A stretch of DNA of 64,000 nucleotides, taken from Jeotgalibacillus proteolyticus. GTDB lineage: Bacteria; Bacillota; Bacilli; Bacillales; Jeotgalibacillaceae. A program made the position numbers and the translations under genes. A model generated the notes under the pieces. The model did no database searches, was not told the origin of the DNA, and saw only the letters and a program-made list of their open reading frames with translations. Where the stretch lies: NCBI RefSeq assembly GCF_002926065.1, contig NZ_PREZ01000004.1, positions 248,001-312,000 on the forward strand, given 5' to 3'. Each line of letters begins with the position of its first letter. Position 1 is the first letter of the stretch. This document shows, piece after piece, positions 44,432-53,642 of this stretch.

Positions 44432-45874
44432 ATGAGCGATGTAAATAAAGAATCAGTCCGCCAGATTATTGAGGCAATTGGCGGACAGGAAAACATCGAC
44501 TCTGCGACCCATTGTGTAACGCGGCTACGTTTTGTGCTGCACGATGACAGCAAGGTTGATAAAAAGAAGCTCGAGTCTATTGATATTGTTAAAGGGTCAT
44601 TCGCAAATAGCGGACAGTATCAGGTTGTTATTGGTCAGGGTCTTGTGGACAAGGTTTACAAGGTCCTTGCAGCGGAAACAGGTATTGAAGAAGTTTCAAA
44701 AGAAGATGTGAAAAATGCTGCAGCGAAAAAAATGAACCCCCTGCAGCGCCTTATTAAATTGCTTGCTGATATTTTTATTCCCATCTTACCAGCAATCGTA
44801 ACAGCCGGTCTTTTACTTGGATTAAATAATGTTTTAACAGTGGAAGATCTTTTCGGAGATGACTCACTTGTCGTCATGTACCCACAGTGGGCTGATTTGG
44901 CAGAAGTCATCAGTATTATCGCCAGTGCTGCTTTTAATTTCTTGCCTGCCTTAATCGGCTGGTCAGCTGTTAAACGCTTTGGCGGAAACCCATTAATGGG
45001 GATTGTGCTTGGACTGGTTCTTGTACATCCGGGACTTTTAAGTGCTTATGATTATCCTGGTGCAGTTGAAGAGGGAACAGTCCCTACCTGGTCATTATTC
45101 GGTCTAACAGTTGAATCGATCGGCTACCAGGGTCAGGTGCTGCCGGTATTGTTTGCCGCATACCTTTATTCTTTAATTGAGAAATTCTTAAATCGCAAGG
45201 TTCATGATTCAATCAAGCTTTTAGTCGTGGCACCTGTAGCATTGCTTGTAACAGCTCTTGCAGCATTTATTGCCATTGGACCACTTACCTTTGCAGCTGG
45301 TACAGCTATTGCAGACGGTGTTATCTGGATCTTCAATAACTTTGGCTGGTTAGGTGGATTAATTTATGGCGGTGTGTATGGAATTCTCGTAATCACAGGG
45401 ATGCACCATACGTTCCTGCCGGTTGATCTTCAGCTTATCTCAAGTGATATTAATGGAACATTCCTGTGGCCGATCTTAGCTCTTTCTAATATCGCTCAGG
45501 GTTCTGCAGCCTTTGCAGTATTTGTTCTTGCGTTCTTTGCTAAAAAGCAGGACGAAAAGCTAAAGGGTCTTGCCAGCTCATCCGGGATTTCAGCATGGCT
45601 TGGTGTAACAGAGCCTGCCCTATTTGGGGTAAACCTTCGCTATAAATTCCCATTTGTTTGTGCCATAATCGGTGCTGCTATTGGCGGTTTACTGCTTGGA
45701 GCAAACTTTGTACTGGCTAATTCAATTGGTGTCGGCGGTGTTCCTGGAATTATTTCGATCAATCAGGAGTTCTGGCTTATCTTTTTTATAGGAATGTTAA
45801 TCGTTATCATCGTGCCATTCGTATTGACATTACTTTACGGCTTATTCGTTAAAAAAGGCCAATTAGACGACTAA
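44432..45874 (+). CDS. treP: Trehalose-specific PTS enzyme IIBC
   Basis: A 480-residue PTS permease: IIB domain with the phosphocysteine Cys28 (SATHCVTRLRF), then a 10-helix IIC domain with GITEPALFGV-like segment (LGVTEPALFGVNLRY). It imports trehalose as trehalose-6-phosphate, using a IIA domain made elsewhere. It is the first gene of a treP-treA operon and has TreR/CcpA sites. GGGAGGA precedes the ATG. Confidence 0.95.
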   Translation: MSDVNKESVRQIIEAIGGQENIDSATHCVTRLRFVLHDDSKVDKKKLESIDIVKGSFANSGQYQVVIGQGLVDKVYKVLAAETGIEEVSKEDVKNAAAKKMNPLQRLIKLLADIFIPILPAIVTAGLLLGLNNVLTVEDLFGDDSLVVMYPQWADLAEVISIIASAAFNFLPALIGWSAVKRFGGNPLMGIVLGLVLVHPGLLSAYDYPGAVEEGTVPTWSLFGLTVESIGYQGQVLPVLFAAYLYSLIEKFLNRKVHDSIKLLVVAPVALLVTALAAFIAIGPLTFAAGTAIADGVIWIFNNFGWLGGLIYGGVYGILVITGMHHTFLPVDLQLISSDINGTFLWPILALSNIAQGSAAFAVFVLAFFAKKQDEKLKGLASSSGISAWLGVTEPALFGVNLRYKFPFVCAIIGAAIGGLLLGANFVLANSIGVGGVPGIISINQEFWLIFFIGMLIVIIVPFVLTLLYGLFVKKGQLDD

Positions 45875-45880
45875 AAACCA

Positions 45881-45913
45881 CAAAGCGTTCGCTGACTACT
45901 CGCGAACGCTTTG
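45881..45913 (+). terminator. Intercistronic hairpin between treP and treA
   Basis: A perfect 12-bp stem CAAAGCGTTCGC / GCGAACGCTTTG with a 9-nt loop and TTTAT after it. It may partly stop transcripts after treP or protect the upstream mRNA. Confidence 0.75.
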
Positions 45914-45961
45914 TTTATAGCTCAGCTTTTAAAAACAACAAAAATGATAGGAGTGTGTTCA

Positions 45962-47647
45962 ATGGAACAATCGTGGTGGAAAAAAGCAGTCGTATATCAG
46001 ATCTACCCGAAAAGCTTTAACGATACTACGGGAAATGGTGTAGGTGACTTAAACGGTATTACAGAAAAGCTTGATTATTTACAAAAGCTTGGGGTCGATG
46101 TTCTATGGCTGACACCTCCTTACAAATCTCCTCAAAACGATAATGGCTACGACATCAGTGATTATTTTGATATTCACGATGAATACGGGACCATGAAGGA
46201 TTTTGACCGTATGCTAGAGGAAGCGCACAAACGCGGCCTTAAAATCATTATGGATATCGTAATCAATCACACCTCTACAGAGCATGAGTGGTTTGTTGAA
46301 TCCCGAAAATCGAAGGATAACGAATACCGTGATTTTTATATTTGGAAGGATGCGAATGCTGACGGCGGCCCTCCAACCAATTGGGAATCTAAATTTGGCG
46401 GCAATGCCTGGAAGTATGATGATGAGACAGAACAATACTACCTCCACCTTTTTGATGTCACGCAGGCTGATTTAAATTGGGAGAATGAAACACTCCGACG
46501 CAAGCTATACGACATGATGAATTTCTGGGCAGAAAAAGGCGTAGATGGCTTCCGTTTAGACGTTATTAACTTAATTTCAAAGGACCAGTCCTTCCCCGAC
46601 GAAGACGGAGATGGCGACGGAAGAAAGTTTTACACAGACGGTCCAAAGGTTCACGAATACATGCATGAAATGAATAAAGAGGTGTTCTCCAAGCATGATT
46701 TGCTGACAGTCGGTGAAATGTCCTCAACAACCATTGACCACTGCATCAAGTATTCAAACCCGGAACGCGAGGAATTAAGCATGACCTTTAATTTTCACCA
46801 TTTAAAGGTTGATTACCCTAACGGTGAAAAATGGACAACAGCGGATTTTGATTTCTTAAAGCTGAAAGACATTTTATCTACATGGCAGATTGGGATGCAT
46901 GAAGGCGGCGGCTGGAACGCCCTGTTCTGGTGCAACCATGACCAGCCGAGAATTGTTTCCCGCTACGGTAATGATAAAGAATACCGAGTAGAGTCAGCGA
47001 AAATGCTTGCGACAACGATCCATATGATGCAGGGTACGCCTTATATTTATCAGGGCGAGGAGTTTGGCATGACGAATCCGAATTTCACTTCGATAAAAGA
47101 ATACCGTGATGTTGAGTCGTTAAATATTTATAAATATATGATGGAAAATGAAGTACCGAAAGAAGAGATTCTTAAGATTTTAAATCAAAAATCCCGTGAT
47201 AATTCACGAACTCCTGTTCAGTGGAGCAGTGAGGAAAATGGCGGGTTTACAACAGGGGTTCCGTGGATTCCTTTAGCGCATAATTATAAGGAGATTAATG
47301 CAGAAGCAGCCGTTGCGGATGAGGACTCTGTTTTCTATTATTATCAAAAGCTGAACGGACTTCGTAAGGAATATGATGTGATTACAGATGGAAATTACGA
47401 ACTATTGCTTGAGGATGATCCGGCGATTTTTGCTTATACGCGGAATACGGATGAAGGGTCTCTTCTTGTGGTGAATAATTTTTATGCTGATAAGGCTGTG
47501 TTTAAGCTTCCTGATGATGTGAAGGAGCGGTTTGAGGGTTATCCCGAGAAGGAAGTGCTGATTCAAAATTACGGAGATGTAAATGGTTCGGTGGATGAGT
47601 ATGAGCTTCGGCCATATGAGTCGATTGTGTTTTATTTGAAGAAGTAA
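45962..47647 (+). CDS. treA: Phospho-alpha-(1,1)-glucosidase (trehalose-6-phosphate hydrolase)
   Basis: A 561-residue GH13 enzyme: WWKKAVVYQIYPKSFNDT start, catalytic DGFRLDVINL (nucleophile Asp), TVGEMSS (acid/base Glu) and NHDQPR. It splits trehalose-6-phosphate into glucose and glucose-6-phosphate in the cytoplasm. The operon position after treP gives substrate certainty. The ATG at 45962 has ATAGGAGTG upstream; a longer frame to 45911 crosses the hairpin. Confidence 0.95.
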   Translation: MEQSWWKKAVVYQIYPKSFNDTTGNGVGDLNGITEKLDYLQKLGVDVLWLTPPYKSPQNDNGYDISDYFDIHDEYGTMKDFDRMLEEAHKRGLKIIMDIVINHTSTEHEWFVESRKSKDNEYRDFYIWKDANADGGPPTNWESKFGGNAWKYDDETEQYYLHLFDVTQADLNWENETLRRKLYDMMNFWAEKGVDGFRLDVINLISKDQSFPDEDGDGDGRKFYTDGPKVHEYMHEMNKEVFSKHDLLTVGEMSSTTIDHCIKYSNPEREELSMTFNFHHLKVDYPNGEKWTTADFDFLKLKDILSTWQIGMHEGGGWNALFWCNHDQPRIVSRYGNDKEYRVESAKMLATTIHMMQGTPYIYQGEEFGMTNPNFTSIKEYRDVESLNIYKYMMENEVPKEEILKILNQKSRDNSRTPVQWSSEENGGFTTGVPWIPLAHNYKEINAEAAVADEDSVFYYYQKLNGLRKEYDVITDGNYELLLEDDPAIFAYTRNTDEGSLLVVNNFYADKAVFKLPDDVKERFEGYPEKEVLIQNYGDVNGSVDEYELRPYESIVFYLKK

Positions 47648-47653
47648 GGTGTG

Positions 47654-47686
47654 ACCTCCCAGGGTTAATTTCTGGGAGGTTTTTTA
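47654..47686 (+). terminator. Terminator of the treP-treA operon
   Basis: Stem ACCTCCCAG / CTGGGAGGT with a 9-nt loop and six T residues. Confidence 0.9.
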
Positions 47687-47769
47687 TTTGGCTGGAATCA
47701 ACTCTGATTAAAATTGTGTTGGTGCTTCGGAGGTTGGATGTTATGAGAATAGTAGTTTAAATGGGGCAT

Positions 47770-47879
47770 GTTGATTTGCGCTGCAGGGGCATGCTTTCCG
47801 CGGGGCGGGAGCTGAGCTAACTTGCTTCGCAAGTGGATCTCAGCCTTCCCGCTTTTTCCCGCCTTACGCTCCAATCAAC
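47770..47879 (+). repeat. Intergenic palindromic repeat, copy R8 (GTTGATT-ended type)
   Basis: A 110-bp copy, with GCTGAG/CTCAGC and ACTTGC/GCAAGT. A deletion removed about 12 bp of the 3' arm (the CAGGAGTTCGCCCC part), so the AGGGGC arm is unpaired. Confidence 0.8.
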
Positions 47880-48026
47880 TCCTGGTAAGGAATTTACTGC
47901 TTCGAAGTTTTAATGTTAGAAGCGAATTCTTTTATTGGGGTCGTTGATTTACAGGGTTAATGCAAAACATCCATATCCACATCGACTATTTTGAAGTGAT
48001 GAGAAAATTCGTTTTAAATGAGGCGT

Positions 48027-48148
48027 GTTGATTTGCGCTGCAGGGGCATGCTTTCCGCGGGGCGGGGCTTGAGCTAACTTGCTAGCGCAAGTGGATCTCA
48101 AGCTCCCGCTTCTTCCCGCAGGAGTTCGCCCCTTCCGCTCCAATCAAC
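48027..48148 (+). repeat. Intergenic palindromic repeat, copy R9 (GTTGATT-ended type)
   Basis: A 122-bp copy with arms AGGGGC/GCCCCT, GCTTGAG/CTCAAGC and ACTTGC/GCAAGT. It is 257 bp from R8 and flanking DNA is also similar (TTTAAATG, GGCxTGTTGATT), a second tandem-type duplication. The 700-bp gap between treA and the next gene holds only these. Confidence 0.85.
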
Positions 48149-48371
48149 TCCTGGGGAAGTTATTTTGTTTTTTGAAATTTTTTATGATTACTTTGATAGA
48201 TTTAGAGTTTTACTATTACTATTAGGATCGGCTGTCAATACCGCTTTCTGAAATTTGCTTTTCAAAGGTAATAAAAATTTTCACCCTCTAGACAAACGCC
48301 TACTCTCTATTCCTTTTTTCGTCATTAAATAAAGAAGGATTTGAAATTCGGATAAAGGGATGGATGCAATT

Positions 48372-48542
48372 ATGGCAAAAAGCAATCGTGGAAAGCATAT
48401 TAAACGAATCGCTAAAAAAAATGGCACTGCTTTAAGAGGTAAATGTCCTCTTTGTACACGAACCGGGATAAAGCTTCTCTATACCCATCTTACTGAAGAG
48501 AAGGATTCTTTGAAGGTATGTAAAAATTGCCGTAAAAAGTGA
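48372..48542 (+). CDS. Small CxxC protein, unknown
   Basis: A 56-residue very basic protein (MAKSNRGKHIKRIAKKNG) with a four-Cys knuckle CPLC...CKNC 22 residues apart, likely a zinc ribbon. It recalls small ribosome- or RNA-associated proteins but lacks the S14 pattern. The ATG at 48372 fits AAAGGGATGG better than the ATG at 48360, which has no spacing. Function unknown. Confidence 0.6.
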   Translation: MAKSNRGKHIKRIAKKNGTALRGKCPLCTRTGIKLLYTHLTEEKDSLKVCKNCRKK

Positions 48543-48582
48543 TATATTTTGTGTTCATATGCTTAAAAGCGACTAGTTTTTA

Positions 48583-48642
48583 AAAAACACCTTGTCCGCC
48601 AGCTCCTTTTAGTAAGAAGCATTCAGCGGGCAAGGTGTTTTA
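48583..48642. terminator. Bidirectional long-stem terminator
   Basis: Stem AAAACACCTTGTCCGC / GCGGGCAAGGTGTTTT with a 28-nt loop, between the converging small CxxC gene and the lipoprotein gene. Confidence 0.75.
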
Positions 48643-48665
48643 TTAATGTGGATATAAATAGTACC

Positions 48666-49262
48666 TCACTGAGGATTAGCCATAAAATGAATGGATGCAA
48701 TTTTCCATTCGTCTTTTACTTTATGCATGACAGTAATTTGTCGGCCAGTGCGTGATACTTCTGCTCCGTTGGCTGGATCAACGGTCGTTATAAGCAGGTC
48801 TGAATAGACATGGGCTTCTTCATCTTTGTACTCATTTACTGTTTTTAATTGTACTTCCCTGCTTACATCAAAGGAGTCAAACACTTCCTCCAGGGCCGCT
48901 CGTTCTTCCTCTTCATTAAAATATCCTTCTTCGGTTAAAAGCAGTACAAGATATCCTTCTATGTCCTCATTATTAAATGTTTCGATGTATTGATCGAAGG
49001 TGTTTAAGATGGCTTCTTTTTCTTCCTCCGGAACACCTTCTGCTTCTTCTACTTCTCCGCTTGGATCCATTTCAAATCCAATTTCTGAATGTCCGTTGCC
49101 TTCTGATTGCTCTGACTGGGCATGAGTATCCATCCCCTGACCTGATTCGCCATCGTCTGCAGTACCGCTGTTTTGATTTTGCGCAGGCTCATCATTGCTG
49201 CACCCTGCCAGGATCAAAGCGAGTAAGCCGGCGCCTATCGCTGTTTTAAAAGTGTTTTTCAT
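48666..49262 (-). CDS. Lipoprotein with SnoaL/NTF2-like domain
   Basis: A 198-residue lipoprotein: signal with lipobox LAGC, an acidic, Gln/Ser/Gly-rich linker (about 25-80), then a domain of about 110 residues with FDQYIETFNNEDIEGYL and WKIASIHFMA typical of NTF2/SnoaL folds. The ligand is unknown. The start at 49262 has AAAGGACGG; the frame extends further without a site. Divergent from treR. Confidence 0.75.
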   Translation of the reverse strand: MKNTFKTAIGAGLLALILAGCSNDEPAQNQNSGTADDGESGQGMDTHAQSEQSEGNGHSEIGFEMDPSGEVEEAEGVPEEEKEAILNTFDQYIETFNNEDIEGYLVLLLTEEGYFNEEEERAALEEVFDSFDVSREVQLKTVNEYKDEEAHVYSDLLITTVDPANGAEVSRTGRQITVMHKVKDEWKIASIHFMANPQ

Positions 49263-49371
49263 AAGTGGACCGTCCTTTCTGCTTCGAGTGTATCTAGGTT
49301 GATCGTATGATCTTAGGTAATGTCCGCGATGCTTCCCCCACTTATGATACAATAAGATAGGGTGATCTTAT

Positions 49372-50091
49372 ATGGCTACAACCAATAAATATTTGAACAT
49401 TTTTCAAGAATTGTCGAAGGATATTGAAAATGGCGTCTATGAATCAAATACGCTATTGCCATCTGAACATGAGCTTTGTGAACGCTTTTCCACTTCACGT
49501 GAAACCATCCGCAAAGCGCTGACATTACTTTCTCAAAATGGATTTATACAAAAAATGCAGGGTAAGGGCTCATTGGTGCTGGATGTTAGTAAAATGACGT
49601 TTCCTGTTTCCGGTCTTGTAAGCTTTAAGGAGCTTCAGGAGTCGCTGGGTCGCGACATTAAAACAGATGTCCATAAGCTCGAGCTGAACGAGGCGCCTGA
49701 ACAGCTTGCCTCACAGCTTGAATGTGACGAAGGCGCACTTGTTTGGGAAATTGTTCGTGCCAGAACAATACAGGGCGAGCGTGTCATCCTTGATAAGGAT
49801 TGGCTGCTGCAATCTCAAGTTCCTTCTTTAACAGAAGAAATCTGTAGTGACTCCATTTATGCCTATTTGGAAAACCATTTAGGATTAAATATTTCTTATG
49901 CAAAAAAAGAAATAACGGTTGAATCTGCTACAGAGGAAGACAGAGTGCTGCTCGATCTTGAAGGCTACAGCCATATTGTGCTGGTGAAAAATTTTGTTCA
50001 TCTTGAGGACACGACCATTTTTCAATATACAGAATCACGGCACCGTCTTGACAAGTTTAAATTTGTTGATTTTGCACGAAGAAGAAAATAG
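49372..50091 (+). CDS. treR: Trehalose operon repressor TreR
   Basis: A 239-residue GntR-family repressor: winged HTH (LPSEHELCERFSTSRETIRKA) and a UTRA effector domain with DKDWLLQSQVP. In B. subtilis TreR senses trehalose-6-phosphate. Here treR is about 1.7 kb from treA with unrelated genes and repeats between them. The operator in the treP promoter fits its known site. Confidence 0.93.
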   Translation: MATTNKYLNIFQELSKDIENGVYESNTLLPSEHELCERFSTSRETIRKALTLLSQNGFIQKMQGKGSLVLDVSKMTFPVSGLVSFKELQESLGRDIKTDVHKLELNEAPEQLASQLECDEGALVWEIVRARTIQGERVILDKDWLLQSQVPSLTEEICSDSIYAYLENHLGLNISYAKKEITVESATEEDRVLLDLEGYSHIVLVKNFVHLEDTTIFQYTESRHRLDKFKFVDFARRRK

Positions 50092-50103
50092 GTACTTTCT
50101 GTT

Positions 50104-50134
50104 GAATTGAATCTGCAGGTCAGATTCAATTTTT
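50104..50134 (+). terminator. Terminator of treR
   Basis: Stem TTGAATCTG / CAGATTCAA with a 5-nt loop and a T tract. Confidence 0.8.
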
Positions 50135-50260
50135 TCCTTTTATAAGTCTTTTATTACAGGATTTTATTGCTTTTATTAAATTTCCTCATCTAATCTTTAC
50201 TCTTGGTTAGAATAAAATTATGTTTATCATATTAATCAGCTTTGAAAGCCAGGTGAGAAT

Positions 50261-51376
50261 TTGAATTTGGACAGAAAACATTTAAATGAAGTACAGTTCG
50301 CCCGGGCATTTGCCCTATTTGCGGTGCTTGCTGTGCATTCCTCCTCTACAGGAGTCGGGGGGAGCGGCGAAGGCTCCATCATGCTGCTCATCTATAATTT
50401 TTTTAATATTGCCGGGAAGCTTGGAACACCCACTTTTATCTTTTTAAGCAGCTTCATTTTGTTTTACACGTATTACCCTAGAGAGCTGACAACAAAGCTT
50501 TTTGTAAAGTTCTATCAAAAAAGACTGCTTTATATTTTAGTTCCATACTTTTTATTTTCTCTTATTTACTACTGCATAAATATCTATTTAAACGGAAGCT
50601 TTGCCGGTTTTTCTTTTTTAATCCAGGATTTCTTATCCAAGCTTGCAACCGGTAAAGCCTATTCACATCTATACTTTGTGTTTGTGAGTGTTCAGTTTTA
50701 TCTACTGTTCCCATTTTTGCTTCTTTTATTTAAGAAGGTACGGTTTATAAGGAAATACTCGATTGTCATCGGAATTGTACTTCAATGGACCTGGGTTCTG
50801 TTAAACGCCCACTACTTTCAAATTCAATTGAAGGGCTCCATTGCCCTCTCTTATTTTATGTTTTACTTTTTAGGGGCATTTTTAGGTGTTTATTATGAAC
50901 AGGTGCTTGATTGGTTCCGTAACTGGAAGAAAAACTTCCTGCGTGTATCAACCTTATTTGCAGGCTATGGATTTATGCTTTGCTTTTACGTGGGAATGTA
51001 TTATCTGATCAGAACAAACCAGGCAGTATTTTCAAGCAGAATGATCGAATTTGCCTGGAGCACCTATGCTTTATTTGCTTGTTTGGTTGTATTTATCGCG
51101 GCGCATTTAGTGAATTTTCAGCACTCCAGGATTTCAAGAAAGTTTTGGTATGAAATTGGAACTGTATCCTTCGGGGTTTATTTAATTCATCCGCTATTTC
51201 TTTTATTTCTACGAATGCTGCTGCCTGGTGGAGACCCATTAACCTTTCACGGCTGGCAGCTGATTACTTTCTTAGTAACCTTCTTTGGAAGCTGGGGAAT
51301 TGTCAGATTAGCCTTCAGTTATCTGCCGATGAGCTGGATCATTTTCGGCAAAGGAGGGAAGGTTCGGGCATTTTAG
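50261..51376 (+). CDS. Acyltransferase 3 family membrane protein
   Basis: A 371-residue polytopic protein with ten or so membrane helices and the acyltransferase-3 pattern: an N-terminal RAFALFAVLAVHSSST with the conserved catalytic His and later TPTFIFLSSF. Such enzymes O-acylate surface sugars (OatA, IcaC type). The target is unknown; the gene lies next to degU but is convergent. The start is TTG at 50261 or 50267; AGGTGAG spacing favours 50267. Confidence 0.8.
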   Translation: MNLDRKHLNEVQFARAFALFAVLAVHSSSTGVGGSGEGSIMLLIYNFFNIAGKLGTPTFIFLSSFILFYTYYPRELTTKLFVKFYQKRLLYILVPYFLFSLIYYCINIYLNGSFAGFSFLIQDFLSKLATGKAYSHLYFVFVSVQFYLLFPFLLLLFKKVRFIRKYSIVIGIVLQWTWVLLNAHYFQIQLKGSIALSYFMFYFLGAFLGVYYEQVLDWFRNWKKNFLRVSTLFAGYGFMLCFYVGMYYLIRTNQAVFSSRMIEFAWSTYALFACLVVFIAAHLVNFQHSRISRKFWYEIGTVSFGVYLIHPLFLLFLRMLLPGGDPLTFHGWQLITFLVTFFGSWGIVRLAFSYLPMSWIIFGKGGKVRAF

Positions 51377-51408
51377 CCGGCACCAACCGGGCAATTAGTT
51401 TAAAACAC

Positions 51409-51447
51409 AACGAAGCCCAAAGAGCGAATTGCTCCTTGGGCTTCGTT
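51409..51447. terminator. Bidirectional terminator between acyltransferase gene and degU
   Basis: Stem AACGAAGCCCAA / TTGGGCTTCGTT with a 15-nt loop between two converging genes. Confidence 0.88.
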
Positions 51448-51460
51448 ACATTTTTGTACG

Positions 51461-52135
51461 TTACCTTACTTCTACCCAGCCATTTTTAATCGCAGTAACA
51501 ACTGCCTGGGTGCGGTCATTTACATTCATCTTCTGTAAAATATTGCTTACATGGTTCTTAACTGTTTTTTCGGAAATATACAGGCCTTCTCCAATTCCCC
51601 GGTTGCTTTTACCGTCAGCAAGCATTTGAAGAACTTCACATTCGCGTTTCGTTAACAGATGCAGTGGTCTGCGCACCTCTATCTGTTGAAAGTTGCCTGT
51701 GAATTCTGCTTCTGCCAGCCGTCGGAATTCGTTTACAAGGTTCACTGTAACCTTCGGGTGCAAGTAAGAGCCTCCGTCAGTCACTGTTTTAATCGCTTCA
51801 ATAAGTGCATCAGCATCCATTTCTTTTAGCATATAGCCTAAAGCGCCTGATTTTAGTGCATGAGAAACATAGTTTTCGTCATCATGAATAGATAGGATAA
51901 TGACTTTTGCCTCAGGGTAAGATTCCAATAATTTGGAAGTTGCTTCTACTCCATTTACTTGAGGCATATTTATATCCATTAATACCACATCAGGATTATA
52001 TTGTTCATATAGATCATTTACTTGAGATCCATCGTCCCCTTCGGCAACTACTGTAAATGTTTCTTCAAAATCGAGAATGCGCTTTACTCCTTCACGAAAT
52101 AGCTGATGATCGTCAATAATTACGATTTTAGTCAT
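51461..52135 (-). CDS. degU: Response regulator DegU
   Basis: A 224-residue NarL-type regulator: receiver domain with phosphoacceptor Asp in [10 protein letters not shown] and Lys in LKEMD, and a C-terminal LuxR HTH ([21 protein letters not shown]). It controls exoenzymes, motility, competence and biofilm genes. Start at 52135 (MTKIVIIDD) has GGAGGAAAA at nine bases; the upstream ATG at 52141 is too close. Confidence 0.96.
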   Translation of the reverse strand: MTKIVIIDDHQLFREGVKRILDFEETFTVVAEGDDGSQVNDLYEQYNPDVVLMDINMPQVNGVEATSKLLESYPEAKVIILSIHDDENYVSHALKSGALGYMLKEMDADALIEAIKTVTDGGSYLHPKVTVNLVNEFRRLAEAEFTGNFQQIEVRRPLHLLTKRECEVLQMLADGKSNRGIGEGLYISEKTVKNHVSNILQKMNVNDRTQAVVTAIKNGWVEVR

Positions 52136-52166
52136 GTACATTTTCCTCCTTGATCATATGAAATCC

Positions 52167-53303
52167 TTATAGCGGCACTTTTATCATTATCATTGTTCCG
52201 GAGCCGGGTTTTGACAAAATGGAAAGCTCTCCATTTAACAGTTCAACCCGTTCCCTCATCCCGATTAGACCGAAGGATCCTTTTTTCTTCTCAGCAGTAT
52301 CAAAGCCTTTTCCGTTATCTTTTACGACAATGGTAATACGGCTGGGATGCATCTCTGCTTTTACAGTAATTTCTGACGCTTTCGCATGCTTTAGTGCATT
52401 CTGGACAGATTCCTGGACAAGACGAAATAAAGATACCTCATATTTTGGATGTAAGCGGGATTCTTCTCCTATTTGAATGAATGATAGTTTAGTTCCATTA
52501 CTATACTCTTCGATAGAGCTAAGGTATTTTCTGAGGGTCGGAATTAATCCAAGATCATCCAATGCCATAGGGCGCAAATCATAGATGATTCTTCTGACCT
52601 CTGATAAAGCTGAGCGTATCATTTTTTTAAGACTTTTAATTTCAAGAAAAGCCTGTTCTACTCCTTTATCTTTATAAACCCGTTCAATCAAATCCGAACG
52701 CATGAGGACATTGGCGATCATTTGAGCCGGTCCATCATGTATTTCCCGGGAAAGTCTTTTGCGCTCTTCCTCTTGTGCTTCAATAATTTGAATGCTGAAT
52801 TCCTGCTTTTGCTCAGCATTCTGCAAAGCTGCACCCATTTTCTTTATATCGCTGTTTAAATATGCCAGGACAACAGAAATTTGATTCACTAAATTTTCTG
52901 CCCGTTCAATTGTATCAAGCATACTTTGCAGGCGGCGCTCAAGCTCATCTCTTCGGTTTCGCAGCTGTTTTTCTTCCTGGCGGTTTATTGAAAGCTGAAT
53001 CTGGAGGTCATGAGCAGACTCATAGGCTTGCCGGACCTGCTCCTCAGAAAAATTTTTAAAATGGTGGCTGACTTCTGCAAGTCTTTTCCTGGCAAGAATG
53101 GATCGTCTTTCGAGTTCATCCCCCTCATAAATGACTGAGGTTAATTTTTCCCGTACTTCTCCAAGCTCCCGCACAAGTTTTTCGTAATCATTACGAGTTT
53201 GTTCACCTATTTCAAAGATTTCTGATTTACTTTGGTCCACGGTATCGATCATTTTACCCAGAATAATATCAAGCATTTGGGAATCTAAAGTAGTTGCGGA
53301 CAC
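52167..53303 (-). CDS. degS: Cytoplasmic sensor kinase DegS
   Basis: A 378-residue soluble kinase: N-terminal long coiled coil (about 10-180), the HisKA_3 phosphorylation motif EERKRLSREIHDGPAQ, and an ATPase domain with DNGKGFD. It phosphorylates DegU, whose gene is 31 bp downstream. The start is the GTG at 53303 with AGGAAGGAG eight bases upstream; the ATG at 53330 lacks a site. Confidence 0.95.
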   Translation of the reverse strand: MSATTLDSQMLDIILGKMIDTVDQSKSEIFEIGEQTRNDYEKLVRELGEVREKLTSVIYEGDELERRSILARKRLAEVSHHFKNFSEEQVRQAYESAHDLQIQLSINRQEEKQLRNRRDELERRLQSMLDTIERAENLVNQISVVLAYLNSDIKKMGAALQNAEQKQEFSIQIIEAQEEERKRLSREIHDGPAQMIANVLMRSDLIERVYKDKGVEQAFLEIKSLKKMIRSALSEVRRIIYDLRPMALDDLGLIPTLRKYLSSIEEYSNGTKLSFIQIGEESRLHPKYEVSLFRLVQESVQNALKHAKASEITVKAEMHPSRITIVVKDNGKGFDTAEKKKGSFGLIGMRERVELLNGELSILSKPGSGTMIMIKVPL

Positions 53304-53343
53304 AATCCAGACTCCTTCCTTTACTAACATCGTCTTTTTAAAA

Positions 53344-53372
53344 ATTATACTGTTAAAACCGAAAAAAAGGAA
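53344..53372 (-). promoter_or_regulatory. degS: Possible SigA promoter of degSU
   Basis: On the minus strand TATAAT (53349-53344) lies about 40 bp before the GTG start with TTCCTT 17 bases upstream; the -35 is weak. The rest of the degS-yvyE gap is AT-rich without other recognised elements. Confidence 0.35.
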
Positions 53373-53567
53373 GCTTTGAAAAGAATATGTTTTAAACGCA
53401 GTATATGTCGGAATATAAAGGTTTTATTGCTATTTCAAAATAATAATTGTTGCGCATATCAAAGAAACTTTACTTAACTATTATATCATCGGTAAAAGGT
53501 CACGATATTAAAGTTGCATTACAATTGGCGCATATGACATTTCACCTTCTTTTCATTTCCGCAACTT

Positions 53568-53597
53568 ATGACGATTTTTGTTCTTTATTGTTATAAT
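53568..53597 (+). promoter_or_regulatory. yvyE: Likely SigA promoter of yvyE
   Basis: Extended -10 TGTTATAAT (53589-53597) with ATGACG 18 bases before the hexamer, about 45 bp upstream of the start codon. Confidence 0.5.
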
Positions 53598-53642
53598 GAT
53601 GTAATAAATTACGACTATTCGATATGATAAGGAGTTTTAAAT

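Noticed and set aside
48360-48542. Small CxxC gene as ribosomal protein S14
   Set aside because: The Cys spacing (22 residues between pairs) and lack of S14 core motifs do not fit.
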